Positions 44,610 through 56,124 of a stretch of 64,000 nt of DNA are shown here, one piece after another. This DNA comes from Chrysogorgia sp. JL179-B06 (taxonomy: Eukaryota > Cnidaria > Anthozoa > Scleralcyonacea > Chrysogorgiidae): assembly GCA_035772405.1 (NCBI GenBank), contig JAYKKM010000121.1, positions 840,001 through 904,000 of the forward strand, in the 5' to 3' direction. The position numbers were made by a program, and so were the translations under genes. The notes beneath the pieces were generated by a model. It saw nothing but the letters and a program-made list of their open reading frames with translations. It did not search any database and was not told the origin of the DNA. The number at the start of each line of letters is the position of its first letter. Position 1 is the stretch's first letter.

Positions 44610-45014
44610 CACATTTTAAATCTGCGGCCGTTCTTCGTACAACTTCCCGAAATGTTTCTTCCTCATAGGAATCCTGTACACTAAAGCGAGATAAGCGATA
44701 ATTGGTCAAAATGTTTAGGATTCATCTCTCAGGCGAAATATGCAACAGTATAAGCATTAGCATAACAACGCTGTAAACGTAATGCCGTTTAAATTTATAT
44801 TTTTTCCAAGTCTATGTTTGAGATCTTGAACAGTTCTTTGCACTGTTTCCCCAAAGGGTTTCTTCCTCATAGGAATCCTGTACACTAGAGCGAGATAAGC
44901 CATAATACGGACACAATTATTAGGGTTCATCTCTTTGTATAGAAAACACAGGATCAATCGAACGCTTAGGAATGCGCACAACTGCTGATGACAGTCAAGG
45001 AGTCGGAATTGCAA
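44610..45014 (-). pseudogene. duplicated fragment with BH1-like segment
   Basis: The minus-strand frame 44757-45014 has E-M-N-P-N-N-C-V-R-I-M-A-Y-L-A-L-V-Y-R, then helical KKPFGETVQRTVQDLKHRLG. A second, frame-broken copy of the same segment lies at 44610-44740 (CTCATAGGAATCCTGTACAC shared). The R-I-x-A-x-L-A-L pattern recalls the BH1-like segment at 32261-32659. Probably accessory-gene debris of the decayed Polinton. Confidence 0.4.
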
Positions 45015-45124
45015 TGGTTCGGATGGAACTAATTAAATTTGTGGTTATGAAGTGGAATAGGGTTTGAGGTCAACGAGGGATGATGCGTTCTTAACGCTAA
45101 TTACTTCCATTCGCAACACACAGA

Positions 45125-45260
45125 CCCTTACAGAAAAAGTCTATAGGCGCCTATCGGCAATGTTCGAATTGCCTATAGAAGCCTATAGGTTTCCTATAGG
45201 ATCCTATAGGTTGCCTATAGAGATGCCTATAGGCAAGCCTATAGACTTTTTTTGTTAGGG
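45125..45260. mobile_element. CCTATAGG palindromic element, copy 1
   Basis: Ends CCCTTACAGAAAAAGTCTAT and its reverse complement form ATAGACTTTTTTTGTTAGGG. The interior is almost entirely CCTATAGG-type self-complementary octamers in tandem. The second copy is at 60666-60853. Confidence 0.8.
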
Positions 45261-45271
45261 GAGAGCCGCAA

Positions 45272-45425
45272 TGGCTTCTGTAGCTCAGTGGTCAGAGCAC
45301 TGCACTAGCATCGCAGGGTTGCGGGTTCAATTCCAGCCGGAAGGCCTTTAAGTTGCACTTTTCGCAAATGGTCCCGGATTGGTCTTAAAATGTATATATT
45401 CCAACACTCGAAATTTTCCTTCATC
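45272..45425 (+). repeat. tRNA-Ala-derived SINE, copy 3 (with head)
   Basis: A tRNA-like head at about 45273-45344: TAGCTCAGTGGTCAGAGCAC (D arm, A box), an anticodon loop CTAGCAT giving AGC (Ala), and GGGTTCAATTCCAGC (B box). The body follows with TTGGTCTTAAAATGTATATA and CCAACACTCGAAATTTTCCT. Acceptor pairing is imperfect and no tRNA 3' processing context is seen, so it is a SINE. Confidence 0.75.
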
Positions 45426-45436
45426 TCCTTACAGAT

Positions 45437-46673
45437 GACAGAAATGAGCTGATAAAAGCAAAGATGCAACTGCAGAAGGCTGCAAAGAAATATGAAGAAG
45501 ATGGAACAGACAAAAAGGAAACCTGATAGAGGGGCGAGTGACGGACAGAAAAAGACCCAGAAACAAACAGAGTGTGATAATGAGAAAGATAACAAAGCAA
45601 AAGAAAGGGAAGAGAAAAAAAAGAAAAAAGATCAGTTAAGGCAGCATCCAGATGGGCATCTACTCCTTCAAACTTAGACAAAGAGCTTGAGGATTCAATT
45701 TTCTCAGACTTTACACCTGAACCAGTTTATTGAGAAGACACAAGCGCAACAATGTGCCAGTCCTCAACGCCGCCAACTCCACTCATCCAACAAACCATCA
45801 CTATTAGGAGGAAAAATTGTCATACCGATACAAGTGACAATACCCCTGTTACTAAAACTTCAGGTACCTCAGAAGCAAGACAACCAAAAAACACCAGTAA
45901 GCCCAAGAGGGGCTTGCATTTCCAAAGTGCTGTAGAAGACAGTGATAATAGTGACTATATGAAAATATTTCAGAACAGGATCATAAAAGTACAGTTGCAG
46001 CTAATCCTGCTGGCGATTGCTGCAAACAACTAAAAACCGAGAACGAAGCTTTGAGAAAAAGATTAAACAAAGTTCACAAGAGACTGGGCATAGCATGTAA
46101 ATCTTTTATAGCACTGTCTTTATATGCAATCTACTACGTAAGCTCTGATTGGTTAAAAACCGTGCAGAATGAGAGTTATCCTGCAAAGAAATTTTCCCAC
46201 CAAAATCTTCAACCAAATTGTTCAACGCTGTTAATTCAGTAGTTATTTCATAAAACAAATACCAAATGGTTTTGGCATGGAAAACCATTTGGTATTCGAT
46301 TCCTTGGATGTTTTTGTAATATACGGTTGTGTTTTTGTTATAGTGAAAGCAAAGGCCACTGAAAAGCTAGTAGAAAACTTGAGACCAGGAGCTGGTGTTG
46401 TAGATGAAAAGTTGGCATTAGAATATAAGGTAAATATGCTATGAAGTTTCCACAATGACATGCATTGCAGTCTCATCTGAAGAAATAAAATTTATACAAT
46501 ATTTAACTACGTTGTGTCTCTGTTTACAGATGGTAGAGGTAATGGAGGGATCAGGAGTATACTGGTACTCTCACCAACGTGCTTATTGCTCAGCATTTAA
46601 GTGCTGGGCTGGCTACATAAATGCTGCCATTGACATGTTTTTTACTAAAGAAACACTTGCTGCCAACTAGATA
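45437..46673 (+). pseudogene. BEN-domain-like gene or its remnant, broken into frames
   Basis: Pieces in order: after TTACAG, D-R-N-E-L-I-K-A-K-M-Q-L-Q-K-A-A-K-K; Lys/Glu-rich tracts (45580-45640); a Ser/Thr-rich region; a coiled-coil segment Q-L-K-T-E-N-E-A-L-R-K-R-L-N-K-V-H-K (about 46030-46090); VKAKATEKLVENLRPGAG after TTGTTATAG (46342-); and after TTTACAG at 46528 the segment VEVMEGSGVYWYSHQRAYCS with ...DMFFTKETLAAN and stop. The last parts resemble a BEN domain (G-S-G-V...F-x-x-E-x-L-A). Frame changes in the middle suggest introns or decay. Confidence 0.4.
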
Positions 46674-46679
46674 CCAACA

Positions 46680-47220
46680 GATTTGCCTACTATGGTAAAT
46701 CATTGTGCGTGCATCACATTTGACATATTTTTACATATTTGGTAAATCTAACTAATATTTACTAACAGTTTGCACACTGGTAAATTTGATGTAAATATGC
46801 TGTTCGAAATTTGCTACAGTTTTGATGTTAGTTGTAAATCTATGGTAAATTTAGTGTTTGCACTATCGAATAATTAATACAAATACGGTGCAAATTTTAA
46901 ATTTTATAAAAAATACACCCGATTTGCCCACCGACGGCGAATCCATGTTAACACTACATTTGACACATTTTTACATATTTGGCAACTAATATTTACCAAC
47001 TAATATTTACCAACAGTTTGCTAATTATAGAATATGATGTAAATATGCTTTTCAAAATTTACCATCCAATGGTAAATTTAGTGTTTGCAAATTGCACTGT
47101 AAGATACTTAATTAATGTAGGTACACTGCTAATTTTAAAAATATGAGAAATCCGATAACACATGAAAATTACATGTACATCCATCACATCTGACCATATT
47201 TACATATTCAGCATGATAGG
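46680..47220. other. A+T-rich degenerate repeats, no gene
   Basis: Recurring TTTACATATTTGG, GTAAATTTAGTGTTTGCA and ACATTTGACATATTT motifs suggest an old tandem or palindromic repeat (one half from 46690, a similar one from 46950). No coding signal. Confidence 0.45.
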
Positions 47221-47229
47221 GTATAAAAA

Positions 47230-47850
47230 TTGACAATGACCTTTACACACAATTACCTACAAATCATTTGCAATGTACCTCAATAAAATAGCCCAAATTT
47301 AAAATTTTACCAAACTGTCCACTTAAATATATTTCTATAATTCCTATTTTTAATTGTTGACAGCCACTCGCATAAGCAGTGGGTTAGGGTTATAATTCCT
47401 ATTTTTAATTGTTGACAGCCACTCGCATAAGCAGTTGAGCCATAAGATCTCAAAAATTGGTCACTCTACTACAACCGCTCAGTTTAAAGATCTTGTCACA
47501 ATTACCTATAAATTATTTGTAATGTACCTCAATAAAACAGCCCAAATTTAAAATGATATCTTCTAGACTTGTTTAAACTGTCCACTCAAATATATTTCTA
47601 TAATTCCTATTTTTAATTGTTGACAGCCACTCGCATAAGCAGTTGAGCCATAGATCTCAATAAAAATTGGTCACTCTACTACAACTGCTCAGTTTAAAGA
47701 TCTTGTCACAATTACCTAGAAATCATTTGCAATGTACCTCAATAAAATAGCCCAAATTTAAAATTATATCTTCTTGACTTGTTTAAAATAAACTGTCCAC
47801 TTGCAAGTTAATACATTTATAAATATAATTCTTGTTTTTAATTGTTGAAA
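47230..47850. repeat. tandem repeat, ~210-245 bp unit, about three copies
   Basis: Landmarks recur in order: GCCCAAATTTAAAAT (47292, 47538, 47751), GCCACTCGCATAAGCAGT (47364, 47417, 47627), ATTGGTCACTCTACTACAAC (47457, 47666) and CAATTACCTA. A shorter 53-bp duplication lies within the first copy. Confidence 0.8.
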
Positions 47851-47941
47851 CTAATATAAGCATTTTATAAGATCCCAACTACTCAGTTTGAAAAGAACAT
47901 GTACTGTACCAGGATAATTTAGTACAATACCGTAGTTAATG

Positions 47942-48262
47942 TTATGTGTAGTCAAGATTTAACATTAAATTGTGTTTGAATTTCAAATATTTATATTTAT
48001 TTGAAAAATATTTCTTCATAGAGAGATATAATGTATCTTTTTCATAAGGCATTGGCTTTTCTTGCTTTTTTTGTTTGTTGTCTTCATTATCATTTGTTGA
48101 ATGTGTTTCGCAGTCATTAATGTTTGGTGTCTCAGGAGTACATGTAACATACACAGATGATGTTTTGTTTTCACCAATACATCCCACTCTTTTATTTTTC
48201 CTTATCTGATTGCGCCTTTTCTTTATATAGTTACATCTTTTATCCTTTAAATCTCTTCCCAT
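47942..48262 (-). CDS. unrecognised ORF or exon, 106 aa
   Basis: Starts M-G-R-D-L-K-D-K-R-C-N-Y-I-K-K-R-R-N-Q, basic, then Thr/Asn-rich (CTPETPNINDCETHSTNDNE) and a Lys/Tyr-rich tail (MKKYFSNKYKYLKFKHN). Could be an exon with a nuclear-type basic N-terminus. No family. Confidence 0.3.
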   Translation of the reverse strand: MGRDLKDKRCNYIKKRRNQIRKNKRVGCIGENKTSSVYVTCTPETPNINDCETHSTNDNEDNKQKKQEKPMPYEKDTLYLSMKKYFSNKYKYLKFKHNLMLNLDYT

Positions 48263-48689
48263 GCCTGCCCATAAATTTTAATAAAAATATATTAGAACAG
48301 TGATATAATTATACCCACATCTACTCAAGTTAGCCACACTAAAATTCTAAATAACACTCTTGCCCCTTAAAGGTTAAAACATGTTGGTTAAGAAATATGC
48401 CGGTTAACGTCCATTACAGGAGCAAGCACCCTACGCTGCTGAATAGAATTAATCATCTGGCATTAGCCAAAATAAAATGCTCTGGCATAATATTATAAAA
48501 TGCTAAATTCCACCCTTGCCCCATCATAATTTTTTACTTTCTGATTAACAGACTGACTTACAAAGTTAAAGCAAGTAAACAAAACTACTCTTGTACAGAA
48601 AAACAGCACTAATTTTGAAATACTCCACCTAAGTAACTGGGAAATTGGTGACATTTTTTCATTATTTTTAAATTGTTGTGGTTAATAAT

Positions 48690-48838
48690 ATTTGACATTT
48701 CACTCGATGAAACTACATGTTCTAAGGATTTATGTACATATATATATATATATAAAGATAATATTTGGCATTTCACTCGATCAAACAACATGTTGAAAGG
48801 ATTTATGGTGAAGGAAAATTTCGAGTGTTGGAACACAC
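48690..48838 (-). repeat. SINE body fragments, copy 4 (doubled)
   Basis: Two overlapping pieces of the SINE body: CATTTCACTCGATGAAACTA and, at 48760-48835, TTTGGCATTTCACTCGATCA then GGTGAAGGAAAATTTCGAGT. An (AT)n stretch separates them. Confidence 0.65.
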
Positions 48839-48971
48839 ACATATATAACAACAATTAAGACTACACAACTCGGCAATTCAATAACATAAATGAGGAAGGC
48901 TGTGACATGCAGCCGAAAATTTGTCAATAAAGTTTTAAGTTCGCTTTAGTAGCGGCAATCTATTTGTTTAA

Positions 48972-48980
<9 letters not shown>

Positions 48981-49006
<26 letters not shown>
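48981..49006. repeat. (TG)n microsatellite
   Basis: A run of TG dinucleotides preceded by TATATA. Confidence 0.9.
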
Positions 49007-49012
<6 letters not shown>

Positions 49013-49365
49013 AGCTTTCTTTAGACAGATACACTACATTTTCATTAATCCAAAATTGTTGGGAACTAATATCTTATAAATTATATGCAAAGAACCCATA
49101 TTAGCACTAGGTAGGCAAATTAGACCACTACAAATGGCTCATTATGACAAAAAAATCGCATTGCCATGAAATGCGGTTGTATTAGCATTTGGCGCCAAAT
49201 TATTCGCGCGAACGTGTAAATGTATGAACAGGCGCAAATAAACCTTGATATAACGGAAACGTGCCTACGAATTCGTTAATCACTAAAAAAACATCAAAAT
49301 TCATTTTAGGAATTATATATAAAAGTGCTTACTCCTCTATGTTCTAACTTCTACAGGAGTTCAAA

Positions 49366-50243
49366 ATGACCAACGCCAAGCTCTTCTCCAATCAAAGAAA
49401 TATCAACCGAGTCAAAGTAGGTCTGGTCAGCAGTATTAATGTTTGCCTGCCATAGTACTTCATATAATAATTTGATATAGTGGAACCAAAGGTTTTGGTA
49501 CTTCATGTATGCCAATTATTACGTTTTGAGACAATTGTTTTTAGGATTAGAGTTAGGGCTAGGAAGGACTGGGGTCAAATGTCCTAAAACCTAAACCTAA
49601 TCCATCTAAACTATAACTAATGTATCTAGAAGAATAACACAAAGAAAGCTGTAGGTATATATATATATATAACTTTAAGCGGGGAAGATATTTTTTGCGC
49701 GAAAATTTTCCGCGAAAAGTGCCTGGAAACGGAAATAAAATAATTATTACGCAAACTTTATTGCGTGATCGACATGTGATATTAATCATATTACAAGGAG
49801 GTCATTGTTTTGACTGAGAAACAAAGAATGATTGCTCCAATTGAAATTTGGCGCGAGTTTAACAGTCAACAGCAGATCCAAGAAGCTTATTCGACACTCG
49901 ACAGTTTGATGCCAGAGGATCTATACACTCGCAACCAGTGACCCAAAGAAGATTACAAGGATCATCCGAGTCGAGTCGTAGCACCTCAAGCGTGAGGCAA
50001 ACGCCGTCGCCGACGAACAACCTAGAAGGAACATCACAGTCGGCTTCGCCTGTTTTGTCAGCAACGCCATCTACTTGGTTGGCACCATCTTCAAGTTCGT
50101 CGACGTCCGCAATTCGCCTGCATGTTCCACCTCGAATGCACACGACTGTCATTGACAGACGCGAGGCTCTTGATCCCGTACGACTCGAATATACAGGTGA
50201 TACAGACGATGAAGTCGAAGATACGAATACTGACATAATTCAG
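49366..50243 (+). CDS. candidate host gene, two exons seen
   Basis: First-exon candidate: ATG at 49366 (MTNAKLFSNQRNINRVK) to a GTAGGT donor at 49417. Second: 49866-50243 after TTTAACAG and before GTAACG, open for 126 codons and rich in Ser/Thr/Pro/Gln (SSESSRSTSSVRQTPSPTNN; SSSSSTSAIRLHVPPRMH), with an acidic end (GDTDDEVEDTNTD). E2F-like palindromes precede each exon candidate. Family unknown; the protein looks disordered. Confidence 0.4.
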
Positions 50244-50269
50244 GTAACGTTTTATTAACCAAGTTAACC

Positions 50270-51080
50270 TCAAGCAAAATGTCCAAGGTGTATATTACTA
50301 CAGTATATGATGCAAACATTTGGATTCATCCAGTAATGAATGATATAAATGAACATAGCTAGTTTTCTTTATTGCTGCTGCTTTGACTTTGTGTGTTTGA
50401 ATTGTTTAACACAAAGGATAAAATAGCTATATAATATGTTCAGCCACAAGAACAAATTGACTGGTTTCACCAACACTAGTCAATGTAGCATGGGCTATAT
50501 AGTTGAAATGGACAATATAAGACATATTTATAAATTAAAATAACTATTTATTATTTCTGTCACTGTCTGTTTGTTTTTCACTCATTTTTATGCTTCTCTC
50601 AGTGGTGTAGAAACCCTTAGTTGGTCTTGGAGGGACACAGCTTCAAAAAGGCACTTTCGTTTGGGGTACACTACAGCCTAAAATGGACACCTGAGGCACA
50701 TGTTTTATCATAACTTAGAGATCTTAAGGATACAGATCACTATGAGCACAACTTCACAGATCTGACGCAACTATCATAGATGTAAAATTTTGCATAGCTG
50801 TAAGAGCTATTGCCACGCCGCTTTAAGTTCTATCCTTAATATATATCCTTAATACCTATTTTTAAATAATCGTTGTGTGGCTGGAGGTATATTATTATAA
50901 AAGGTATATTATTATAAAAGGTTTGTTTCTACCAAGTTTATTAAGGATAGAAATAAATCATCAGGCCTAAGCATTATACCCTAATGATGGACAGTTAGAC
51001 CAAAAGCTCGAGGTCGTTTCTAACAAATAACACCAGTTTTTTATTTGTATTGATGTAAGTTTTTCTATAAGTACTCAATG
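50270..51080. other. no gene seen; presumed intron or spacer
   Basis: A+T-rich sequence with a short direct repeat (GGTATATTATTATAAAAGGT around 50886-50920). No protein signal. Confidence 0.4.
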
Positions 51081-51089
51081 ACAAATACA

Positions 51090-51650
51090 ATCGCTTCCAC
51101 TACCTACTTGAAGATCGTGACCAAAACTGGATTGATGCAAAGTTATTTTCTGATGTTATTCATGCTGTTGAGGCTCCACTACAGATCTGCTGGAGGTTCA
51201 TTGATGGAACCCTGCGACCATGCTACAGACCCATTTGCAATCAGAGAATTTAAATGATAATTTTCCCATTAGAGCATTGTATGTCCCAATGGACTCGTTG
51301 CAAACCTGTGTGGTCCAATATGCTTTTATGCTCTATTTAAGTAATTTGTTACTTAGGCTACAAGCAAAGTTTAGACCACCTCAGATATTTGCCCTTTATG
51401 GAGATCCAGCTTATCCATACGACAGCATATACTTGGACCATACAGAGGTGCAGTAATTACGCGAGACCAGGAATTGTTCAACTGGGGAATGAGTAAAGTG
51501 CGAGCATTTGGAAAAGTGGTTCAGTACTTTGTATTCCTCGACTTTAAGAAGAATCTTAAAGTGCTTCTACAACCTGTTGGGAAGTACTACATGGTAGGCA
51601 TTATCCTAGCCAACTGCCATACCTTCAACATCAAGTTTCTTTAACCTCCC
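51090..51650 (+). pseudogene. PIF/Harbinger transposase remnant
   Basis: Reads F-I-D-G-T-L-R-P-C-Y-R-P-I-C-N-Q-R (51200-51250; the first catalytic Asp is in D-G-T-x-R), then a frame break, then A-L-Y-G-D-P-A-Y-P (second Asp, 51395-51420), and in a third frame R-A-F-G-K-V-V-Q-Y-F-V-F-L-D-F-K-K-N with LLQPVGKYYMVG. The usual W-x-F-G Glu region is degenerate (the sequence reads V-R-A-F-G). Broken by stops and shifts. Confidence 0.75.
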
Positions 51651-51937
51651 TCCACCTGATCTTCAGACATATCTATGTAACTAGAGCTCATTTTCAACTG
51701 TGATTGAATATTTGTTTCACCGTACAACTAGCAATGCATTAAAATATATTTTTATGTATTTTGTTTTATTAAAGGAACAACTTATAAAATTGTTCAAGCA
51801 ATTTAAATTATATTTTTAATTATTTTGGTTTGAGGAACCAATTATGTAAATGATTTAAGAATTTTCAAAATATATATGTATTATTAATTTTCTTTTGGGT
51901 AACAATTATGAACGATTTAAGCAATTTCCAAATATAC

Positions 51938-54110
51938 ATTTGGAAGTATACTGGGGAAGATAGCTTGGAGATAGCTCATCTCAACATTCGAAGTATACTG
52001 GGGAAGATGGATGAGCTTAGGCTGCATATGAAGTTTAACCCATTTAATATCTTGGGTATTAGTGAGACGTGGCTTGACGGTAGTGTTACCACAGGTGAGG
52101 TTTTAATTCCAGGTTATTTTACACTGAGGAAAGATAAAAAGACATGGGGGTGCTCTCATGTTCATCAAAGATTGTATTCCATATCGTATTGTTGACGATT
52201 TAATTAGGGACGATTAAATTAGTGACGATTTAGAAGCAATGTGGATTGAAATATTGCCATGAAAATCACAAGGTGTTATTATGGGTGTTATTTATCGGCC
52301 ACCGAGTGACGTGGGATTTTTTCCTAAGTATGAGGAAGTCTTGACGAAGAACATTTTAATTTTGAGCAGTTAATATCAAATCCCACGAGAATTACTGCAT
52401 CTATGGAAACTCTTATTGATTTGATCTTCAGCAATTTTGGCACACTTATAATCGACTGTGGTGTTAAACATGTTGGTTTGAGCGACCATTCTTTAATATA
52501 CGCTGTTCGTAAAGTTGGTGTAATTAAATCTCAAAAAAAGTTAATAGAAACTAGATGATAAACAATATGTCAAAGATGATTTCTTAGGAGATTTGCGGCA
52601 TGTCCTATGGGATATTTTAGACCTATCGGAAGACGTGGATTAATGCTTTGAACTGTTTAATGATATGCTTCTGAATGTTTGTGACTCTCATGCCCCCATT
52701 AGGACTTCACGGGTAAAGGGAGCACATAACCCATGGTTATCAAGTGAGATTCGTGACCTGATGAATAAAAGGGATTACCACCAAAAAAAAATCATAAAGA
52801 GTAGATTGACATATCATGAACAGAGATTCCAGGAGTTCAGAAATAAGGTGAACATTGAATGCCGAAAGGCTAAAAGTGCATATTACTCGAAGCTTATTGA
52901 AGACAATATAAGCAACCCAAGGGCTTTTTGGGATTCTAAGAAAGGCTCTGTCGATATACAATCCAAGACAGTCTCCAGCTGTTGCAAGTAATGAGAACCT
53001 ACATACATCCGATAATTAGGTCCAAATTTCAAATGCATTTAGCAAAATTTTCTCTGAGATTGGTCACAATTTATCTTTGGCACTTCCAAGTATTTCGAAT
53101 TTACTTGGAACTAATCAACCGCAACATGCCGACCCGGTCGTTCTTTCCACTTTTCAATTTGAGCTTGTAACCGAATAAGTTTTGAATCGGATGGAATTGA
53201 TAAAGTAAATGGAAAATTATTGAAGGATGCCAGATCTGTTATTGCAAAGCCATTGGCAGGATTGATAAACAAACCTTTGACAAAAGGAAAAATACCAAGA
53301 GGTTGAAATTTGCCAAAGTTATGCCATTACATAAAGGTAGAGCTATTTCTGATGTAAATAATTACCGGCCTATTTCCGTTTTGCCCGTTACAAGTAAAAT
53401 TATGGAAAAGTTGGTATACAGACGAGTGTACAGCTATGTGTCGACAAACAACATCTTATCACAGTATCAAGTCAGGTTTCCACTCAGACTGCTTTGGTAA
53501 AACTTACTGACTATCTTCTCGACAATCTTGATCATGGGAGGGTGACAGGGTCTTTATTGACTTAAAAAAGGCCTTTGATATCGTGGATCATCGTATTCTG
53601 ATAGCGAAATTGCGTGGTATTGGTATTAACGACATCGAGTTAGAATAGTTTAGTTCCTACCTCACAGAAAGGACACAGTCAGTTTACTTGAATGGTGTAA
53701 TTACTCCCAAGCTGCAACTGTATTGTGTGGAGTTCCACAAGGATCCATTTTGGGTCCATCTGCTTTTTTCCCTCTATATATACGATTTGCCACGTGTTCT
53801 TAAGGATTGCCGAATTGAATTGTATGCAGACGATACAGTGATTTTTGTTTCACACAAATTTGCAATCAGATTCCAGGAAATCTTAAATGATGAGCTGTAC
53901 GATGTGTGTAACTGGTTTATTCACAATAAGCTCACCAAGTTGACAAAACGAAGTTTATGCTTGTACATAGCCCTTTTTCAAGATCAAAAGCATCCTTTTC
54001 TGACCTGATTATAAAATGTGGATCAAATGTTATTACCATTGTATCTCAATTCAAATATCTTGGTCTGTATCTGGACGAGCATATGTCGTGGAAAACCCAA
54101 GTATCCCAAC
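51938..54110 (+). pseudogene. CR1-like LINE, degenerate (endonuclease and reverse transcriptase)
   Basis: An endonuclease start (LEIAHLNIRSILGKMDELRL; ISETWLDGS) at 51960-52145. A linker (NPWLSSEIRDLMNKRDYHQK) at 52700-52800. RT motifs NNYRPISVLPVTSKIMEKLV (53355-53410) and Y-A-D-D-T-V-I-F (about 53823-53845), then a post-palm K-Y-L-G-L-Y-L-D-E-H-M-S-W-K at 54050-54090. Many stops and frame changes. Inactive. Confidence 0.85.
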
Positions 54111-54119
54111 TGCATCTTA

Positions 54120-56112
54120 CAACCCTTATATTTAATAATAATAATAATGATATTTAATACTTATATAGCCCTATTTACAATAATAGATCAATAGCGCTTA
54201 ACAATGGTAGTGTACAAGATAGAATAAGAATAAAATTAGATATATAGATTACATAAAAGTTGAATAAAAACATCAGTTAAAAGCTTGTCCAAAAAGATGA
54301 AATTGATGATGAAATTGTTCTAATCTTAAGCGGCAGACTGTTCCAAAGTTGTGGTGCTGTCGCAGGAAATGACCCTAAAGTAGAAAGCATCTTTCCTTTC
54401 AGGTGTTCTAGCAAAGTACCACCATTAGATCTAAGTTTATAAACAGACTTCGATTTGATTTCTACGAGATCAGTAATATACAATGGTGCTAGATTATATA
54501 TAGCTTTAAAAGTAAGAAGTAACACTTTCAAAAATGTATCCGTGCTTGAATTGGTTTTTATAAAATTAGATGTACACAAAATAAAATAAATAAAAGTTTA
54601 AAACTCAGGTATTCAGATCCTGGGGATACAGTGTCACGTCTGATTTTGGTATATGGTGGTTGATGGTCGTTGATGGTCGTTGGCCTCTTGGTTGAATTTC
54701 CTGCTGCTCAAATGTCATGTAGACTGTTCAGTGTGGTGAGGTACATGTAAGATTGTCTATGTATGTATGTATGTGGAGTCTGTATTAAGTGCCGGATGTA
54801 TTTAGCTTGTACAGTAGATCTGATTGGGGACATTTTTCCATTGATTCTGTAGAGAGGAAAACTGGAGAATCCGGGGAAAGGCCCTGAAGGTGCAGAGGAA
54901 AAAACTCTTTTTTAGAGTCATCCATCTTGCTGAGTTGACTTAACACTGGGGAGCAGTGGTGCCGTGCAAGGCAGCCAGCTTGTAGAATACGTTACCAATG
55001 CATTCTATATTGTGATACTGTATATGTTGTGTGTCTCGTTCTTTAAAAAAACCTTATTGTAATTATATTTATAAAGTTGGATGTAAATACAGGTAAACTA
55101 AAATAATGTGGAGTTGAGTGAGATTGTGTTCCGGATTATGTCATAGTGTATATTGTATATGTTTTGGATTATGTCATGGTATACTGCATGTTGTTTATTT
55201 TATCTCAAGTTTATATTGTTTTTTTACTTCGTATTATAGCATATCGTGTGGAGAGAATATATTAGAGTAGAGGTGTAAAGATGTAAATTAAATAAAGGGA
55301 GATGATGATAATGGTGATGTAATAATGGTATTTATTTAATGATAGTAATAATAATACTTATTTAAAATTATATTGATAATAATACTTACTGTTATATACT
55401 GTGGATGGTTGTGTACTGTAGTTTGGTTTGATATTTTCGGACAATGGTTTTGATGGGATGGTATGGTCATTGTTTGTGGGATTTGGATCGGAATAGATTT
55501 GTGACGAGCAATGATTTGAATGCAGAATGGGAGAAGTGAAGAGGAGAATGAGGGAATAAGCTGGGAGAGTGGAAGATTATTGAAGATTTGGAATTTGCAA
55601 AACCCGGGTGCGGTGAATATAAAGAGTATGTCAAGGCCGAAGTCATAAAAGCATGTACAAGAATCAGTAGGCAGTCTCTTGATAAGTACTTTTTATTCGC
55701 CGGATATTATGAAGATGGAAAAAGCAAGCTTTGCACACATTTGTAATGTGGATCGACATCTTCAAATTAGAGTCAAACCAACCGCCAAGATTTTTGACAC
55801 TGGGACTCGGGCAAATTACAGAGTTACTTACTGAACTGCTGGCAAGTCCCAATTAAAATATACTCAGCTTTATCGTCGTTCAATATAAGTTTATCGTGAA
55901 TCATTCAATGTCTTATTTTCTCTGTGCACAGCTTCTTCCTGCGATGTACTGGTATCAGGCTTAAAACTAAGATAGAGCTGTGTATCATCAGTGTAACCAT
56001 GAGCGTTTGGAAGTTGATCTTCAATTACCTTAACTCTTTCCGATCCATCCCTAGTAAAAGGGACACTGGTGGCCCCAGTCTTCAAATATTGATAGTGCGG
56101 CCGCCTTTCCAT
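54120..56112 (-). pseudogene. second LINE on minus strand, interrupted
   Basis: On the minus strand: H-G-Y-T-D-D-T-Q-L-Y-L-S-F (RT catalytic box variant, about 55970-56000), then S-V-K-N-L-G-G-W-F-D-S-N-L-K-M (55740-55800), then after ~1 kb of unrelated sequence LLTFKAIYNLAPLYITDLVE and A-P-Q-L-W-N-S-L-P-L-K-I-R (54290-54540). The 3' end has an (ATT)n tail near 54120. The intervening 54640-55640 holds no recognisable gene and may be an insertion. Confidence 0.7.
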
Positions 56113-56124
56113 GGAAAATTATAA

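Noticed and set aside
45273..45344. Functional tRNA-Ala gene
   Set aside because: A and B boxes and the AGC anticodon are visible but stem pairing is poor and the SINE body is attached directly; it is a retroposon head.
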